The position numbers were made by a program, and so were the translations under genes. This document shows positions 22,460 to 31,485 of a DNA stretch of 64,000 nucleotides, in pieces. The stretch spans positions 310,001-374,000 of the forward strand of contig NZ_FOAP01000002.1 in NCBI RefSeq assembly GCF_900109545.1, read 5' to 3'. Below the pieces are notes generated by a model. It made no database searches and was not told where the DNA came from. It was given only the letters and a program-made list of their open reading frames with translations. Source of the DNA: Stigmatella aurantiaca (GTDB taxonomy: Bacteria > Myxococcota > Myxococcia > Myxococcales > Myxococcaceae). Each line of letters begins with the position of its first letter. Position 1 is the stretch's first letter.

Positions 22460-24034
22460 ATGAAGACGGGCCAAGGGCGGCGGTGGGGGAAGGGCGGCGG
22501 GAAGGTGGGGCGGGGATGGAAGGCGTGCGGTCTGGCGCTGATGCTGGCCGCATGCGGTGGGAACGAGGTCTCCAGCGGGGAGGAGCCGCCTCCCGTCGAA
22601 CGGGGAGCGGACACGCCCACCCCGGAGGTGCCCTCCGGCGTCTTACCCACGCCGGAGCCCCCCGCGGCGGCACAGCCCGATCCGGCACCTCCGGCGAACA
22701 CCATCCCGGAGGTAACGGCCACCTGGCCGCGTCACTATGGCGGCAAGGGTGTCGAGTGGCTCCAGGCCCTGGCTTCCGATAGCTCGGGCGGGTTCGTGGC
22801 AGGGGGCCTCTTCGGCAGCGTGCCCTTTCCGCAGAACACCGGCTTCGCGCTGGCGCGCTACTCCGCCACGGGCGCCCCCGTGTGGGTCCGGCAAATCACC
22901 ACCGAGGATGTCCAGTTGAGCGCCCTCACCGTCACCCCGGAGGGCAACATCCTCGCGGTGGGCAACTACCGGGGCGCGCCCAACATCGGCGCGGGCACGC
23001 TTCCGTATGCCGGCTCGCATTTCGGCTCGAGCCCCTATTCAGGCGCCTTCATCGCGAAGTTCTCCCCCAACGGGAACATCGTCTGGAGCCGGGGCTTCGT
23101 GCCCACCTATTTCGATGAAGACCGGGGGCAGCTCTACCACTGGGCCATCTCCGCGGACTCGGTGACCACCGATGCCAACGGAAGCCTGATTGTCGCGGGC
23201 AACTTCCATGGCGAGGTGAACTTCGGCACGGGCACGCTCTACGCGGGTGAGGCCAGCACCTATGGGGAGGACCCCTATCCGGGTGGCTTCGTGGCCAAGT
23301 TCACCTGGCAGGGGACACCGGTTTGGTCCCGGGCCTTCCGGGCTACGCCCAACGAGCCCGTCAACCTCGTGCGCACCGTGACCACCGACACGGCGGGCAA
23401 CATCCTCGTGGGAGGCCGGGCAGGCGCCGGAGCCAACCTGGGAGATGGGCTGCTCCCGTACACCTCGGCCTTCATCGTGAAGTACGCCCCCACGGGTGGG
23501 CTGCTCTGGAAGCGGCTGTTCAGCAATGCCTACGGCGAAGTCACGGCCCTGCGCACCCTGGCCACGGGTCAGGTGGCGTTCACCGCCAACCTCGGAGGCA
23601 GCTTCTCGTTCGGCGGGCAGGGCTACACCGGAGGCGATCCAGGTGACCAGGGCTATCCCCTGAACCGCAGCGGCTACATCGGCGCGCTGAGTGCCCAGGG
23701 GGCCGATCAGTGGATCCGCGATCAGGGGCTCTTCACGCTCACGGGGCTCGCCACGGGGGACAACGGCACCGTCACCCTCACGGGCTTCCGTCCCGGTGGC
23801 CCCAGTTCCCACTTGCTCGTGCGCTACAACACCTCGGGCAGCCTGCTCTGGACCCAGAGCATCGACGGCAACTTCGGCAAGAACTCCGCGCCCCGTAGGC
23901 TCTTCCTCGTCCCACAGCCGGGAGGCTCCGTGGTGGCGGGCACCGACTTCGAGGGGACCGTCCAGTACAACGGGACGGCCTACACCTCGCGGGGCGCCAC
24001 CGACCTGTTCTACTTCACCCTCCTGCCGGATTAG
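22460..24034 (+). CDS. Lipoprotein with beta-propeller (SBBP-like) repeats
   Basis: A 524-residue exported protein. The start at 22460 is preferred over an in-frame GTG at 22427 because AGGAGGGGG lies 8 nt upstream. A basic leader and hydrophobic segment end in LMLAACGG (lipidation Cys). A Pro/Glu-rich spacer of about 60 residues is followed by repeated blades of the kind seen in SBBP/delta-60 repeat proteins: GNILAVGNYRG, GSLIVAGNFHG, GNILVGGRAG, each with FALARYS or FIAKFSPNGNIVWSR elements. These fold as beta-propellers, usually for binding. Its stop TAG overlaps the stop of the converging gene. Ligand unknown. Confidence 0.82.
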   Translation: MKTGQGRRWGKGGGKVGRGWKACGLALMLAACGGNEVSSGEEPPPVERGADTPTPEVPSGVLPTPEPPAAAQPDPAPPANTIPEVTATWPRHYGGKGVEWLQALASDSSGGFVAGGLFGSVPFPQNTGFALARYSATGAPVWVRQITTEDVQLSALTVTPEGNILAVGNYRGAPNIGAGTLPYAGSHFGSSPYSGAFIAKFSPNGNIVWSRGFVPTYFDEDRGQLYHWAISADSVTTDANGSLIVAGNFHGEVNFGTGTLYAGEASTYGEDPYPGGFVAKFTWQGTPVWSRAFRATPNEPVNLVRTVTTDTAGNILVGGRAGAGANLGDGLLPYTSAFIVKYAPTGGLLWKRLFSNAYGEVTALRTLATGQVAFTANLGGSFSFGGQGYTGGDPGDQGYPLNRSGYIGALSAQGADQWIRDQGLFTLTGLATGDNGTVTLTGFRPGGPSSHLLVRYNTSGSLLWTQSIDGNFGKNSAPRRLFLVPQPGGSVVAGTDFEGTVQYNGTAYTSRGATDLFYFTLLPD

Positions 24035-24687
24035 CCGCCACTCAGCCGGGAGTGCAGCACCGCCCCGAGCAGCTCGGCGGTCTCCGGGGGCAGGCGGGAC
24101 AGGTGGGTGTAGAGCAACGCCTCGGCCTGGGCGAGCGCTTCGGGCGCCGCCCCGGCCTCCCGCATTCCCGCCAGCACCGCGTAGGCGGCTACCCCGAGCC
24201 GCCCCGCGTAGCCGCACGACTCATCCCAGAACTCCTCGAAGCAGGGCAGGGCCTCGCCGGCCGCCACGCGGGACAGGCGCTCCAGGCTGGCCTTCCAGTA
24301 AGCCCGATGGGCCTCCAAGGATTCTGGGCGCGAGAAGGGCCCCTGAATCACCTCGAAGCGGGTGCCGTCCCCGTCCGGGTGCAAGCGCAGCTCCGCCCGC
24401 GTCACCTCCGGGCCTCCCAGCGGCCCGCCCTCCCAGGACATCTCCAGCTCCAGGCGCTCGGCGGGGACCACGTCGAGGATTCGTCCCCGCTGCACGAAGG
24501 GGACGCCCTGCGAGTCGATCAGGTTCACCTGGAACGGCTCACCCGTGCCCACGTCGCCTTCCGCCCCGGTCCGGAAGCAGCCCGGCGGGGCCCCGTACCA
24601 GCGGCGCAGCAGGAATGGCGTCTCGAAGGCCGCGAAGACCTGGCCCGGGGAGGAGGCCATCCGCACTTCCATCACCAGCTCGCTCAT
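24031..24687 (-). CDS. SRPBCC (AHSA1/START-like) domain protein
   Basis: A 218-residue cytosolic protein. Residues about 5-145 follow the Aha1/SRPBCC pattern: a first strand, then VFAAFETPFLLRRWYGAPPG, RGRILDVVPAERLELEMSW and a C-terminal helix YWKASLERLSR. This fold encloses a hydrophobic ligand cavity. An extra 70-residue helical tail is less usual. Its ATG overlaps the TGA of the 2OG-oxygenase gene in an ATGA, so the two are translated together and probably work on one substrate pathway. At the other end its stop overlaps the stop of the propeller lipoprotein gene. Confidence 0.85.
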   Translation of the reverse strand: MSELVMEVRMASSPGQVFAAFETPFLLRRWYGAPPGCFRTGAEGDVGTGEPFQVNLIDSQGVPFVQRGRILDVVPAERLELEMSWEGGPLGGPEVTRAELRLHPDGDGTRFEVIQGPFSRPESLEAHRAYWKASLERLSRVAAGEALPCFEEFWDESCGYAGRLGVAAYAVLAGMREAGAAPEALAQAEALLYTHLSRLPPETAELLGAVLHSRLSGG

Positions 24688-25334
24688 GCCAGGGCTCCCG
24701 AGCGGGTGCGCAGCTCGAAGGTGGGCAGCCGCGCCTTCACCGAGGCGGGCACGCGGTATTGCTCGACCACCAGGCTCACGCGGGCCTCCGAGAGCACGGG
24801 GGCCCCAGCCTCCACCGCCACCACCTCATGGGCCACATCCCCCCGGAAGGTGACGAGCGATCGCGGCAGCGGCGTCAGGGCCGCCACGCGCTGGCCCCGG
24901 TGGTACAGCCGCAGCTCGCCGCCCGCGAGCCGCTCCGGCACCTGCACATAGAGGACGCTGACGGCGATGGGGCAGCCGGTGCCCGCGCCGTAGAACTCCA
25001 GGCTCCGGTCGATGTGAGCCGCCACCCCGCGCCCGTTCTGGATGAGCAGCGGGTTGAGCAGGAACGCGTCACAGTCCGGCAGCAGCGCCTTGTCCAGGAA
25101 GGGGGCGAAGGCGGGAAAGCGGTCCTTCACCTGGCCCAGGGCCTCGCGCACGAAGGTGATGGAGAAGCCGTAGGTGCCCGAGAACTGCCGGGACAGGTTC
25201 GTCTCCCCGAGCAGGGGAGAGCCCAGGATGGTCTCCCGGATGGCGTCGATGGCCGGAGCGGGCAGGGCCTCCGGCGTGCGGTGGACGAAGCTCTGGAGGC
25301 GAAAGGCCCCGCCCCAGGGTGGCTGGAAGGACAT
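24684..25334 (-). CDS. 2-oxoglutarate/Fe(II)-dependent oxygenase
   Basis: A 216-residue prolyl-4-hydroxylase-type dioxygenase. The iron site is intact: His107-x-Asp109 (AAHIDRSLEF) and distal His169 (GDVAHE), with Arg185 (EARVSLVV) placed to hold 2-oxoglutarate. The double-stranded beta-helix core spans about 85-195. It would hydroxylate an unknown protein or small molecule using O2. It is the first gene of a two-gene unit with the START-like gene downstream (4-bp overlap). The start at 25334 has a weak ribosome site. Confidence 0.87.
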   Translation of the reverse strand: MSFQPPWGGAFRLQSFVHRTPEALPAPAIDAIRETILGSPLLGETNLSRQFSGTYGFSITFVREALGQVKDRFPAFAPFLDKALLPDCDAFLLNPLLIQNGRGVAAHIDRSLEFYGAGTGCPIAVSVLYVQVPERLAGGELRLYHRGQRVAALTPLPRSLVTFRGDVAHEVVAVEAGAPVLSEARVSLVVEQYRVPASVKARLPTFELRTRSGALA

Positions 25335-25388
25335 GGTCCCGAGATTATCGCAGGGCCCGGCCTCCGGGATTCCTCCCCGGCGCCTTCC

Positions 25389-26705
25389 TCAGAACAGCGC
25401 GTGCTCCGCCAGCAGCACCGCCAGGCCCACGGCGAAGCTCAAGAGCGTCACCGGCACGCCGATGCGCAGGTAGCCCATGAAGGACATCTTCACCCGGCCG
25501 CGCGCCGCCTCGAAGACGATGAGGTTGGCCACGCTGCCCACCAGCGTGAGGTTGCCGGCCAGCGTGGAGCCCAGCGCCAGCACGTGCCAGCCCAGCTCCA
25601 CGTTCTGCAGCGTGGGCACCCACGTGCGCGCCAGCATCACGAAGGGCACGTTGCTGAACAGGTTCGAGGCCACCAGCGTCAGCGCCGCGAACCCCAGCGT
25701 CTCGCGCCACGGGGGGCCCGCCATCAGCGGGGCGAACAGCTCGCGGATCTCTCCGGCCCAGCCGTGCTTGTTCACCCCATAGACGACGACGAACAGGCTG
25801 GCGAAGAACACCAGCAGCACGTAGTCCACCCGCTCCAGCGCCGCGCGCGGCTCGCGGCGCGCCAGCGCCATCACCAGCACCGCCCCCGCCAGGGCGCTCC
25901 AGCTCATGGGGAACCCCGCGAAGAAGGCCACCACCACCCCCGCCAGCACCCCCAGCGTCACCCCCATCAGCGGCCGGTCCACCGCGGGGGGCGGGGGTTG
26001 AGGGTCAAAGCGCCGGGAGGGCAGCTCCTTGCGGAACAGGTACAGCAGCGCCGCGATGACGATGGCGGTGGAGAGCAGCGCCGGCAGGGCCATGTACGCG
26101 GCGAAGCTCGCGTAGGACAGCCCCGAGGCGCCCTGGATGAGCATGTTCTGGGGGTTGCCGGTGAAGGTGGCCACCGAGCCGCTGTTGGAGCCCATGCACA
26201 CCGCCAGCAGGTAGGGCACGGGCGGCAGCCGGGCGTCGTCCACCACCACCAACACCAGGGGCGTGAGCATCAAGCACACGGTGTCATTGACGAGGAAGGC
26301 GGACAGGAAGGCGCTGATGGCCGTCACCGCCACCAGGAGCAGCCGGGGCGTGTGCGCCAGCCGCACCGTGTACGCGCCGCACGCGCGGAAGAAGGAGGCC
26401 TGGGCCAGGTACTCCGCCAGCAGCATCATCCCCAGCAGCAGGATGAGGGTGTCGAAGTCCACCGCGTGACGGGATGGGTCGTCACTGTGGTTGAAGACCT
26501 CCGCGGGGGTGACGGCGCCCAGCACCACCATGAGCACCGCGCCGAGCAGTGCCCCTCCGGGACGATCCAGCTTGAGCCCGGGCAAGCGAGCCCCGGCGAT
26601 GAAGACATAGGTGAAAAGGAAGATCGCGAGCGCCACGAAGCCGGACGGTAGCCCAGAGGCTTCTGCTACGCTGTAAATCCCACGTGGTGTCACAGGGAGC
26701 GTCAT
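25389..26705 (-). CDS. ArsB/NhaD-type anion or ion permease
   Basis: A polytopic inner-membrane transporter of up to 438 residues in the ion transporter (IT) superfamily, with about 11-12 hydrophobic helices. The two pseudo-repeats each have the family hairpin: FLVNDTVCLMLTPLV and GNPQNMLI in the first half, ASNLFSNVPFVML and AGNLTLVGSVANLIV in the second. Members export arsenite, exchange Na+/H+ or import dicarboxylates; no ars genes are nearby, so the substrate is open. Start: the ATG at 26705 overlaps the start codon of the divergent rtcA gene. The first 23 codons have non-coding-like third positions, so a GTG at 26636 just before the first helix is a serious alternative. Confidence 0.88.
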   Translation of the reverse strand: MTLPVTPRGIYSVAEASGLPSGFVALAIFLFTYVFIAGARLPGLKLDRPGGALLGAVLMVVLGAVTPAEVFNHSDDPSRHAVDFDTLILLLGMMLLAEYLAQASFFRACGAYTVRLAHTPRLLLVAVTAISAFLSAFLVNDTVCLMLTPLVLVVVDDARLPPVPYLLAVCMGSNSGSVATFTGNPQNMLIQGASGLSYASFAAYMALPALLSTAIVIAALLYLFRKELPSRRFDPQPPPPAVDRPLMGVTLGVLAGVVVAFFAGFPMSWSALAGAVLVMALARREPRAALERVDYVLLVFFASLFVVVYGVNKHGWAGEIRELFAPLMAGPPWRETLGFAALTLVASNLFSNVPFVMLARTWVPTLQNVELGWHVLALGSTLAGNLTLVGSVANLIVFEAARGRVKMSFMGYLRIGVPVTLLSFAVGLAVLLAEHALF

Positions 26706-27780
26706 GACCGGCCCCAGCAGGTCCGGAGAAGACTGGGTGCTGCTGGACGGGAGCGGGGGAGAGGCGGGAGGTCAGCTCCTGCGCTCGGCCCTGTCCTTGT
26801 CACTCATCACCGGCCGTCCATTCCACCTCACCGGCCTGCGGGAGCAGCAGGACCCCCGGGGCCTGCGCCCCCACCACCTGGCGTGCGTGCGCGGGGCCGA
26901 GGCCATCAGCCAGAGCACCAGCGAGGGGGCCGCCGTGGGCGCCTCGGAGCTGCGCTTCACGCCGGGGCCCGTGCGGCCCGGGGACTACATCCTGGAGGCA
27001 GGCACCGCCGGGGGAACGCCCCTCGTCTTTCAGTGCCTCTTCTTCCCGCTGGCGCTCGCGGGGGGAGGGCGGCTCACCCTGCGCGGGGGCACGCACGTGG
27101 CGCATGGGCCCAGCTACCCCTACCTGAGCAGCGTGTGGATGCCGGCGATGCACGCCTATGGGCTGGGCGCCTCGCTGAGCCTCACCCATGCCGGCTTCTA
27201 CCCGGAAGGGGGCGGCGAGTTTCAGGCGGAGGTGCTCGCCCCCGAGCCGCCCCCGGTGCTCGTGGAGCTGCCCTCGCGGGGCACGCTGCACGACATCGCC
27301 GTGAGCACCTACGTGGGGGGGCTGCCCTTTGCCCTCGCCGACCGGCAGTCCCGCGCCGCCGAGGCCGCGCTGCGGGAGCGGGGGCTCTACTGCCACACGA
27401 AGAACCGGCCCTTGCCCGTCACGCGCTCGGCCGGCAGCGTCACCTTCATCCTGGCGCAGTTCGAGAACACCTTCGCCGGCTTCGAGGCCCTGGGCGAGCG
27501 GGGCCAATCCCCGGAGGAGGTGGGGCGCGAGGCCGCCGGGCGGATGACGCGCTTCATGGAGTCCGGCGGTGCCATCGACGAGCACCTGGGCGATCAGCTC
27601 CTGCTGCCCGCGGCGCTGCTGGCCTCGGGCCGGCTCGGGCCCGTCACGCCGGGCACCACCCGCTTCACCACCGCGCGCGTCACCGAGCACCTCCAGGCGC
27701 AGGTACGGGCCGTGGAGCACTTCCTGCCCGTGCGCGTGGAGGTGGAGCCGGGCGGCGAGGTGCTCATCCGGCCCGCCTGA
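26704..27780 (+). CDS. rtcA: RNA 3'-terminal phosphate cyclase
   Basis: A 358-residue enzyme that converts RNA 3'-phosphate to 2',3'-cyclic phosphate with ATP, through an enzyme-AMP intermediate. It opens with LLDGSGGEAGGQLLRSALSL and has the family loop GLRPHHLACVRGAEAI, GFYPEGGGEF, and AIDEHLGDQLLLPAAL, in which His294 is the adenylated residue. Length fits RtcA. The ATG at 26704 has GGGAG 5 nt upstream. Neither RtcB ligase nor the RtcR activator is next to it, unlike the enterobacterial operon. Likely an RNA repair or end-healing function. Confidence 0.95.
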   Translation: MTGPSRSGEDWVLLDGSGGEAGGQLLRSALSLSLITGRPFHLTGLREQQDPRGLRPHHLACVRGAEAISQSTSEGAAVGASELRFTPGPVRPGDYILEAGTAGGTPLVFQCLFFPLALAGGGRLTLRGGTHVAHGPSYPYLSSVWMPAMHAYGLGASLSLTHAGFYPEGGGEFQAEVLAPEPPPVLVELPSRGTLHDIAVSTYVGGLPFALADRQSRAAEAALRERGLYCHTKNRPLPVTRSAGSVTFILAQFENTFAGFEALGERGQSPEEVGREAAGRMTRFMESGGAIDEHLGDQLLLPAALLASGRLGPVTPGTTRFTTARVTEHLQAQVRAVEHFLPVRVEVEPGGEVLIRPA

Positions 27781-27795
27781 GCGGACCGCCGGGCC

Positions 27796-28131
27796 TCAGG
27801 ACTCGTCTTCGGCCTGGCGCGAGTTGCCGAAGGTGTTCGCCCCGGCGATCTCCTGCGAGGTGTTGCGGTAGGCCTTCCACGCGAAGGGGACCGCGGCCAG
27901 CAGCACCAGCGCCCCCAGTCCGAGGGCCGCCCAGGGCACGGGCGTCTCTTCGATCTGGATGTCGCGGTTGTAGGAGTTGATGTTGCCGCCGAGCTCGCGG
28001 ACCTTGTTGGCCTCCCGCTGCTCCTTCGTCATCTCGGGCGGGGGCTGGTACTCGGTCACGGGACGGCCCGCGAGCGCGGCCCCGCCAAAGAGCAGGGCGG
28101 ACACAATCATGAGCTGGGAAAGCGGACGCAT
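27796..28131 (-). CDS. Small single-pass membrane protein, unknown
   Basis: A 111-residue protein starting at ATG 28131 with a signal peptide (MIVSALLFGGAALA), a 45-residue periplasmic segment with MTKEQREANKVRELGGNI, one transmembrane helix (ALGLGALVLLAAVPFAW, about 70-92) and a short cytoplasmic tail. A frame extends to 28191 but the extra residues are not signal-like. It converges on rtcA (15 bp between stops) and diverges from sppA. No known family recognised. Confidence 0.65.
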   Translation of the reverse strand: MRPLSQLMIVSALLFGGAALAGRPVTEYQPPPEMTKEQREANKVRELGGNINSYNRDIQIEETPVPWAALGLGALVLLAAVPFAWKAYRNTSQEIAGANTFGNSRQAEDES

Positions 28132-28251
28132 GGGCGCCAGCCTACCACGTTCGCCCCCATGAAAAGTTCCAGGCGGCCCACCAGGGGCCACGCCCCCTGC
28201 TCAAACCCCGCTTGCGTCCCCGCCAGCCGTCCATTACGCGCCAGCACACCT

Positions 28252-29970
28252 ATGGTGCGACTTGTCTTCGTGGCCCTCGCCAACCTGTTCTTGCTCGCAC
28301 GGACCCTGCTCGGGCTGCCGTTCCGCCTGCTGGCGTCCCGGCACCGCCCCGCCTATGTGCGCTTCCGCCTCTCGGGGGACTTGCCCTACCGCGAGCGGCG
28401 CCGCAACCGGTGGCGCTGGGGCCTGAGGAACGCCGCGCCCGAGCCCGCCACGGTCTCCTCGCTGGAGGCCTTCCGGGAAGCCCTGGGCCTGCTGGCGAAG
28501 GACCCCCGGGTGAAGGGCATCCTGCTGGAGCTGGAGGGGCTCGCCGTGCCGTCCGCCAAGAAGGACGCGCTGGTGGAGCAGCTCCTGGCCTTCCGCGCCG
28601 CGGGCAAGCGGGTGGTGGGCTGGGCCGTCAGCGTGGACAACCTGGGCTTCCAGGTGCTGTGCGCGGCGGACGAGGTGCTGCTGGCGCCCGCGGGCCGGGT
28701 GGACCTGGTGGGCTACGCGGCGGAGGCCACGGCGCTGGGCGAGGGCCTGGCGCGCGTGGGCATCCAGGCGCACTTCATCCGGCGCGGGGCCTACAAGACG
28801 GCGCCGGAGCTCTTCACCCACGGGGAGATCTCCGACATCCAGCGGCAGACGCTGGAGACGTTCCTCGACGAGCGGTACGCGGAGCTGGTCAAGGCGGTGG
28901 CCACCGGGCGCAAGCGCTCCCCCGAGGAGGCCCAGGCGCTGATCGACGGGGGGCCCTACAGCGCCCAGCGCGCGGTGACCGCGGGGCTGGTGGACGCGCT
29001 GTGCACCGAGGCGGAGCTGCCGGCGCGGCTGAATCCCCCGCCTGCTGGGAAGAAGGACGCGGACGCGGACGAGGAGCCCCTGGAGTCCATGGAGAGCTGG
29101 CTGGGGGCGGTGCCGTTCCCGCCGGTGAAGTGGCGGCCGGTGAGGCGCCGGCCCCGGCTGGGCCTCATCTCGCTGTCGGGGATGATCGTCCCCGGCAAGG
29201 GCTCCAGCAACCCGCTGGGGCCGAAGACTGCGGGCTCGGACGCGGTGGTGAAGGCGGTGCGCGCGGCGGGGCGGGACAAGCGCGCCAAGGCGGTGGTGCT
29301 CTACATCAACAGCCCCGGGGGCTCGGCGCTGGCCTCGGAACTCATCCTGGAGGCCATCCAGCGCGTGGCGCGCAAGAAGCCGGTGATTGCCTACGTGGAT
29401 CAGGTGGCCGCCAGCGGCGGGTACATGGCGGCGCTGGGGGCGCAGGAGATCTGGTCCTCCCCGCACGCGGTGGTGGGCTCCATCGGCGTCTTCGCGGGCA
29501 AGTTCGAGGCCTCCGGGCTGCTGGAGCACCTGGGCATCCACCGCACGCTGCTCACCCGGGGGCAGAACGCGGGCATCTTCTCCGTCTCGCGCGGCTTCAC
29601 CCCCCACGAGCGGGCCTCGATGGAGGCGGAGGTGGAGGAGACGTACCAGGCGTTCCTGGGCCACGTGGCCAAGGCCCGCGGCCGGACGAAGGAGGAGATC
29701 CACGAGCGCGGCGAGGGGCGGGTCTACTCGGGCACGCGCGGGCTGGCCGCGGGGCTGGTGGACCGCCTGGGCAGCTTCGAGGACGTCTGCCGGCATGCGC
29801 TGGAGCGGGCCGGGGTGAAGACGGAGCACTTCGAGCTGGCCTTCTATGGAGGCGCCGAGCGCCGGGCCTCCCTCCTGCAGTTGCTCCTGAGCGGGGCGCG
29901 CACCCAGCTCTACGCCTTCTGCCCGGCGGCCTGGTCCCTCACGGGGGAGACGGAGCGGGGAGGGCCTTAG
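28252..29970 (+). CDS. sppA: Signal peptide peptidase SppA, 67-kDa type
   Basis: A 572-residue inner-membrane serine protease that degrades cleaved signal peptides on the periplasmic side. An N-terminal anchor (VFVALANLFLLARTLLG) is followed by two crotonase-like halves, as in the long E. coli-type SppA. The catalytic dyad is split between them: Lys182 in RRGAYKTAPELF in the first half and Ser388 in QVAASGGYMAAL in the second; INSPGGSALASE precedes it. The ATG at 28252 directly precedes the anchor. Its stop overlaps the stop of menF in TTAG. Confidence 0.93.
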   Translation: MVRLVFVALANLFLLARTLLGLPFRLLASRHRPAYVRFRLSGDLPYRERRRNRWRWGLRNAAPEPATVSSLEAFREALGLLAKDPRVKGILLELEGLAVPSAKKDALVEQLLAFRAAGKRVVGWAVSVDNLGFQVLCAADEVLLAPAGRVDLVGYAAEATALGEGLARVGIQAHFIRRGAYKTAPELFTHGEISDIQRQTLETFLDERYAELVKAVATGRKRSPEEAQALIDGGPYSAQRAVTAGLVDALCTEAELPARLNPPPAGKKDADADEEPLESMESWLGAVPFPPVKWRPVRRRPRLGLISLSGMIVPGKGSSNPLGPKTAGSDAVVKAVRAAGRDKRAKAVVLYINSPGGSALASELILEAIQRVARKKPVIAYVDQVAASGGYMAALGAQEIWSSPHAVVGSIGVFAGKFEASGLLEHLGIHRTLLTRGQNAGIFSVSRGFTPHERASMEAEVEETYQAFLGHVAKARGRTKEEIHERGEGRVYSGTRGLAAGLVDRLGSFEDVCRHALERAGVKTEHFELAFYGGAERRASLLQLLLSGARTQLYAFCPAAWSLTGETERGGP

Positions 29971-31223
29971 CCCTCCGAGCCCCCGAGGGCCCGCGCCATC
30001 GTGAGGCTCTTCAGCTCGGTCTCCCGCCACTCCGCCTCGGCCTTGGAGCCCGCGACGATGCCCGCGCCGACGTAGAGCCGGGCCTGGGCGCCCTTCACGC
30101 GCGCCGAGCGCAGCGCCACCATCTGGTGGGCCCGGCCCGGCCCCACCCAGCCCACGGGCGCGGCGTACCAGCCCCGGTCCAGCCCCTCATGCTCGAGCAG
30201 GAAGGACATCGCCACGGCGCTGGGGGTGCCGCCCACGGCGGGGGTGGGGTGCATCGCCGCCACCAGCTCGGCCACCCCCACGCCCTCGCGCAGCGAGGCC
30301 TGGATGCCGGTGCGCAGGTGCACCATGCCGCGCAGGGTCAGCAGCAGGGGCGCCGCATCCGCGTCGATGTGCTCGGCCAGGGGGCTGAGCACCTCCAGGA
30401 TGTAGCGCACCACCGCCTCGTGCTCGCGCCGCTCCTTGTCCCGCCCCACCAGCTCCATGGCCTGCGCGGCCGGCGCGGTCCCCGCGAGCGCCTCCGTACG
30501 CAGCTCCCGGCCCTCCACCCGGCACAGCGTCTCCGGGGTGGCGCCCAGGAAGGCGGTGTCATCCGGGGCGCGGAACAGGAAGGTGGCGCACCGGGGGTTC
30601 TGCTCGCGCAGCCGGGCCAGCACTTCCACCTGGTCGAAGGGGCGCTCGCCCTCGATTTCCACCGCCCGGGCCAGCACCACCTTCTGGAAATACCCGCTGG
30701 CGATGGCCTCCGTGGCCCGCTCCACGCTCTGCTCGAAGGCGGAGCGGCCGGCGGACACGCGCAGCGCCTGGGGCTCGCTCCGCACGGAGAGGGGGCCTGC
30801 CGGAAACTTCGACCCGAGGCCCACCAGCATCGACCGGACCTTGTCCTCCGCGCCGGGCCCCGCGGGGACGAAGACGGCCGCGGCCAGCCGGTCCCCCTCG
30901 CGCCACACCAGCCGCTCCGGCAGGGTCCAGCGCCCGAAGCCGAACGCCCCCCAGCCCGCATCCGTGGCCTCCGCCGCGAAGCGCCTGCCCCCGAACCAGG
31001 GCCCAGGCAGGCAAGCGGGCGCCTGGTCCAACCAGCGCACCGTGCTGGCGGAGGACAACCGCTGGAGAATCTCCTGGGCCTCCTGGGCACTGTGGGCCTC
31101 CAGGGCCCCGGCCTCGCCCCAGCCCGCCACCACCTCTTGCGCGGGGGGGTAATCCCAGTAGACCGAGGGCTCGCCCAGCAGCTCCGCCCCGGCCAACGGG
31201 TCCACCGCAGCCAGGTAGCGCAT
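29967..31223 (-). CDS. menF: Isochorismate synthase
   Basis: A 418-residue chorismate-utilising enzyme making isochorismate, the first step toward menaquinone. The C-terminal 260 residues carry the family core: FQKVVLAR (general base Lys), GATPETLCRV, TEALAGT, ERREHEAVVRYI, MHPTPAVGGTPS and GWYAAPVGW. The N-terminal 150 residues are variable as usual. ATG 31223 is used; an in-frame ATG at 31385 adds 54 residues without coding bias. The divergent neighbour ubiE supports a menaquinone rather than a siderophore role; EntC-type function is the alternative. Confidence 0.9.
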   Translation of the reverse strand: MRYLAAVDPLAGAELLGEPSVYWDYPPAQEVVAGWGEAGALEAHSAQEAQEILQRLSSASTVRWLDQAPACLPGPWFGGRRFAAEATDAGWGAFGFGRWTLPERLVWREGDRLAAAVFVPAGPGAEDKVRSMLVGLGSKFPAGPLSVRSEPQALRVSAGRSAFEQSVERATEAIASGYFQKVVLARAVEIEGERPFDQVEVLARLREQNPRCATFLFRAPDDTAFLGATPETLCRVEGRELRTEALAGTAPAAQAMELVGRDKERREHEAVVRYILEVLSPLAEHIDADAAPLLLTLRGMVHLRTGIQASLREGVGVAELVAAMHPTPAVGGTPSAVAMSFLLEHEGLDRGWYAAPVGWVGPGRAHQMVALRSARVKGAQARLYVGAGIVAGSKAEAEWRETELKSLTMARALGGSEG

Positions 31224-31356
31224 GCCACCGACCCAGGATTCCTGCCCAGCCCGTAAGGGCAGCGCCGCGGATGCGCTTCCAGGAGATGCTCCGGCCACTG
31301 CGGCTCCTAGCCTCGCCTGGGGCCGAGCCCCGCTGAGCGGCGAGATGCGATGTATA

Positions 31357-31385
31357 AGCCTTGGTTGTTTCAAGGCTGTGTACAC
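31357..31385. promoter_or_regulatory. Inverted repeat and palindrome between menF and ubiE
   Basis: AGCCTTG (31357-31363) and CAAGGCT (31371-31377) form a perfect 7-bp inverted repeat with a 7-bp spacer, followed at once by the 8-bp palindrome GTGTACAC (31378-31385). It sits in the 262-bp divergent region and could control both menaquinone genes. Confidence 0.4.
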
Positions 31386-31485
31386 CCCCCGCCGAGGGGG
31401 CGCGGGAAGGCTTCAGCTTCGCCTGGGCCGGGCGCCGAGTAAAGACTCCCCGCCCCCGGCCACCGGGGTGGTACCCTCCCCGCCG

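Noticed and set aside
23691-26651. 986-codon plus-strand frame
   Set aside because: Covers the START-like, oxygenase and permease genes in antisense; no recognisable domain.
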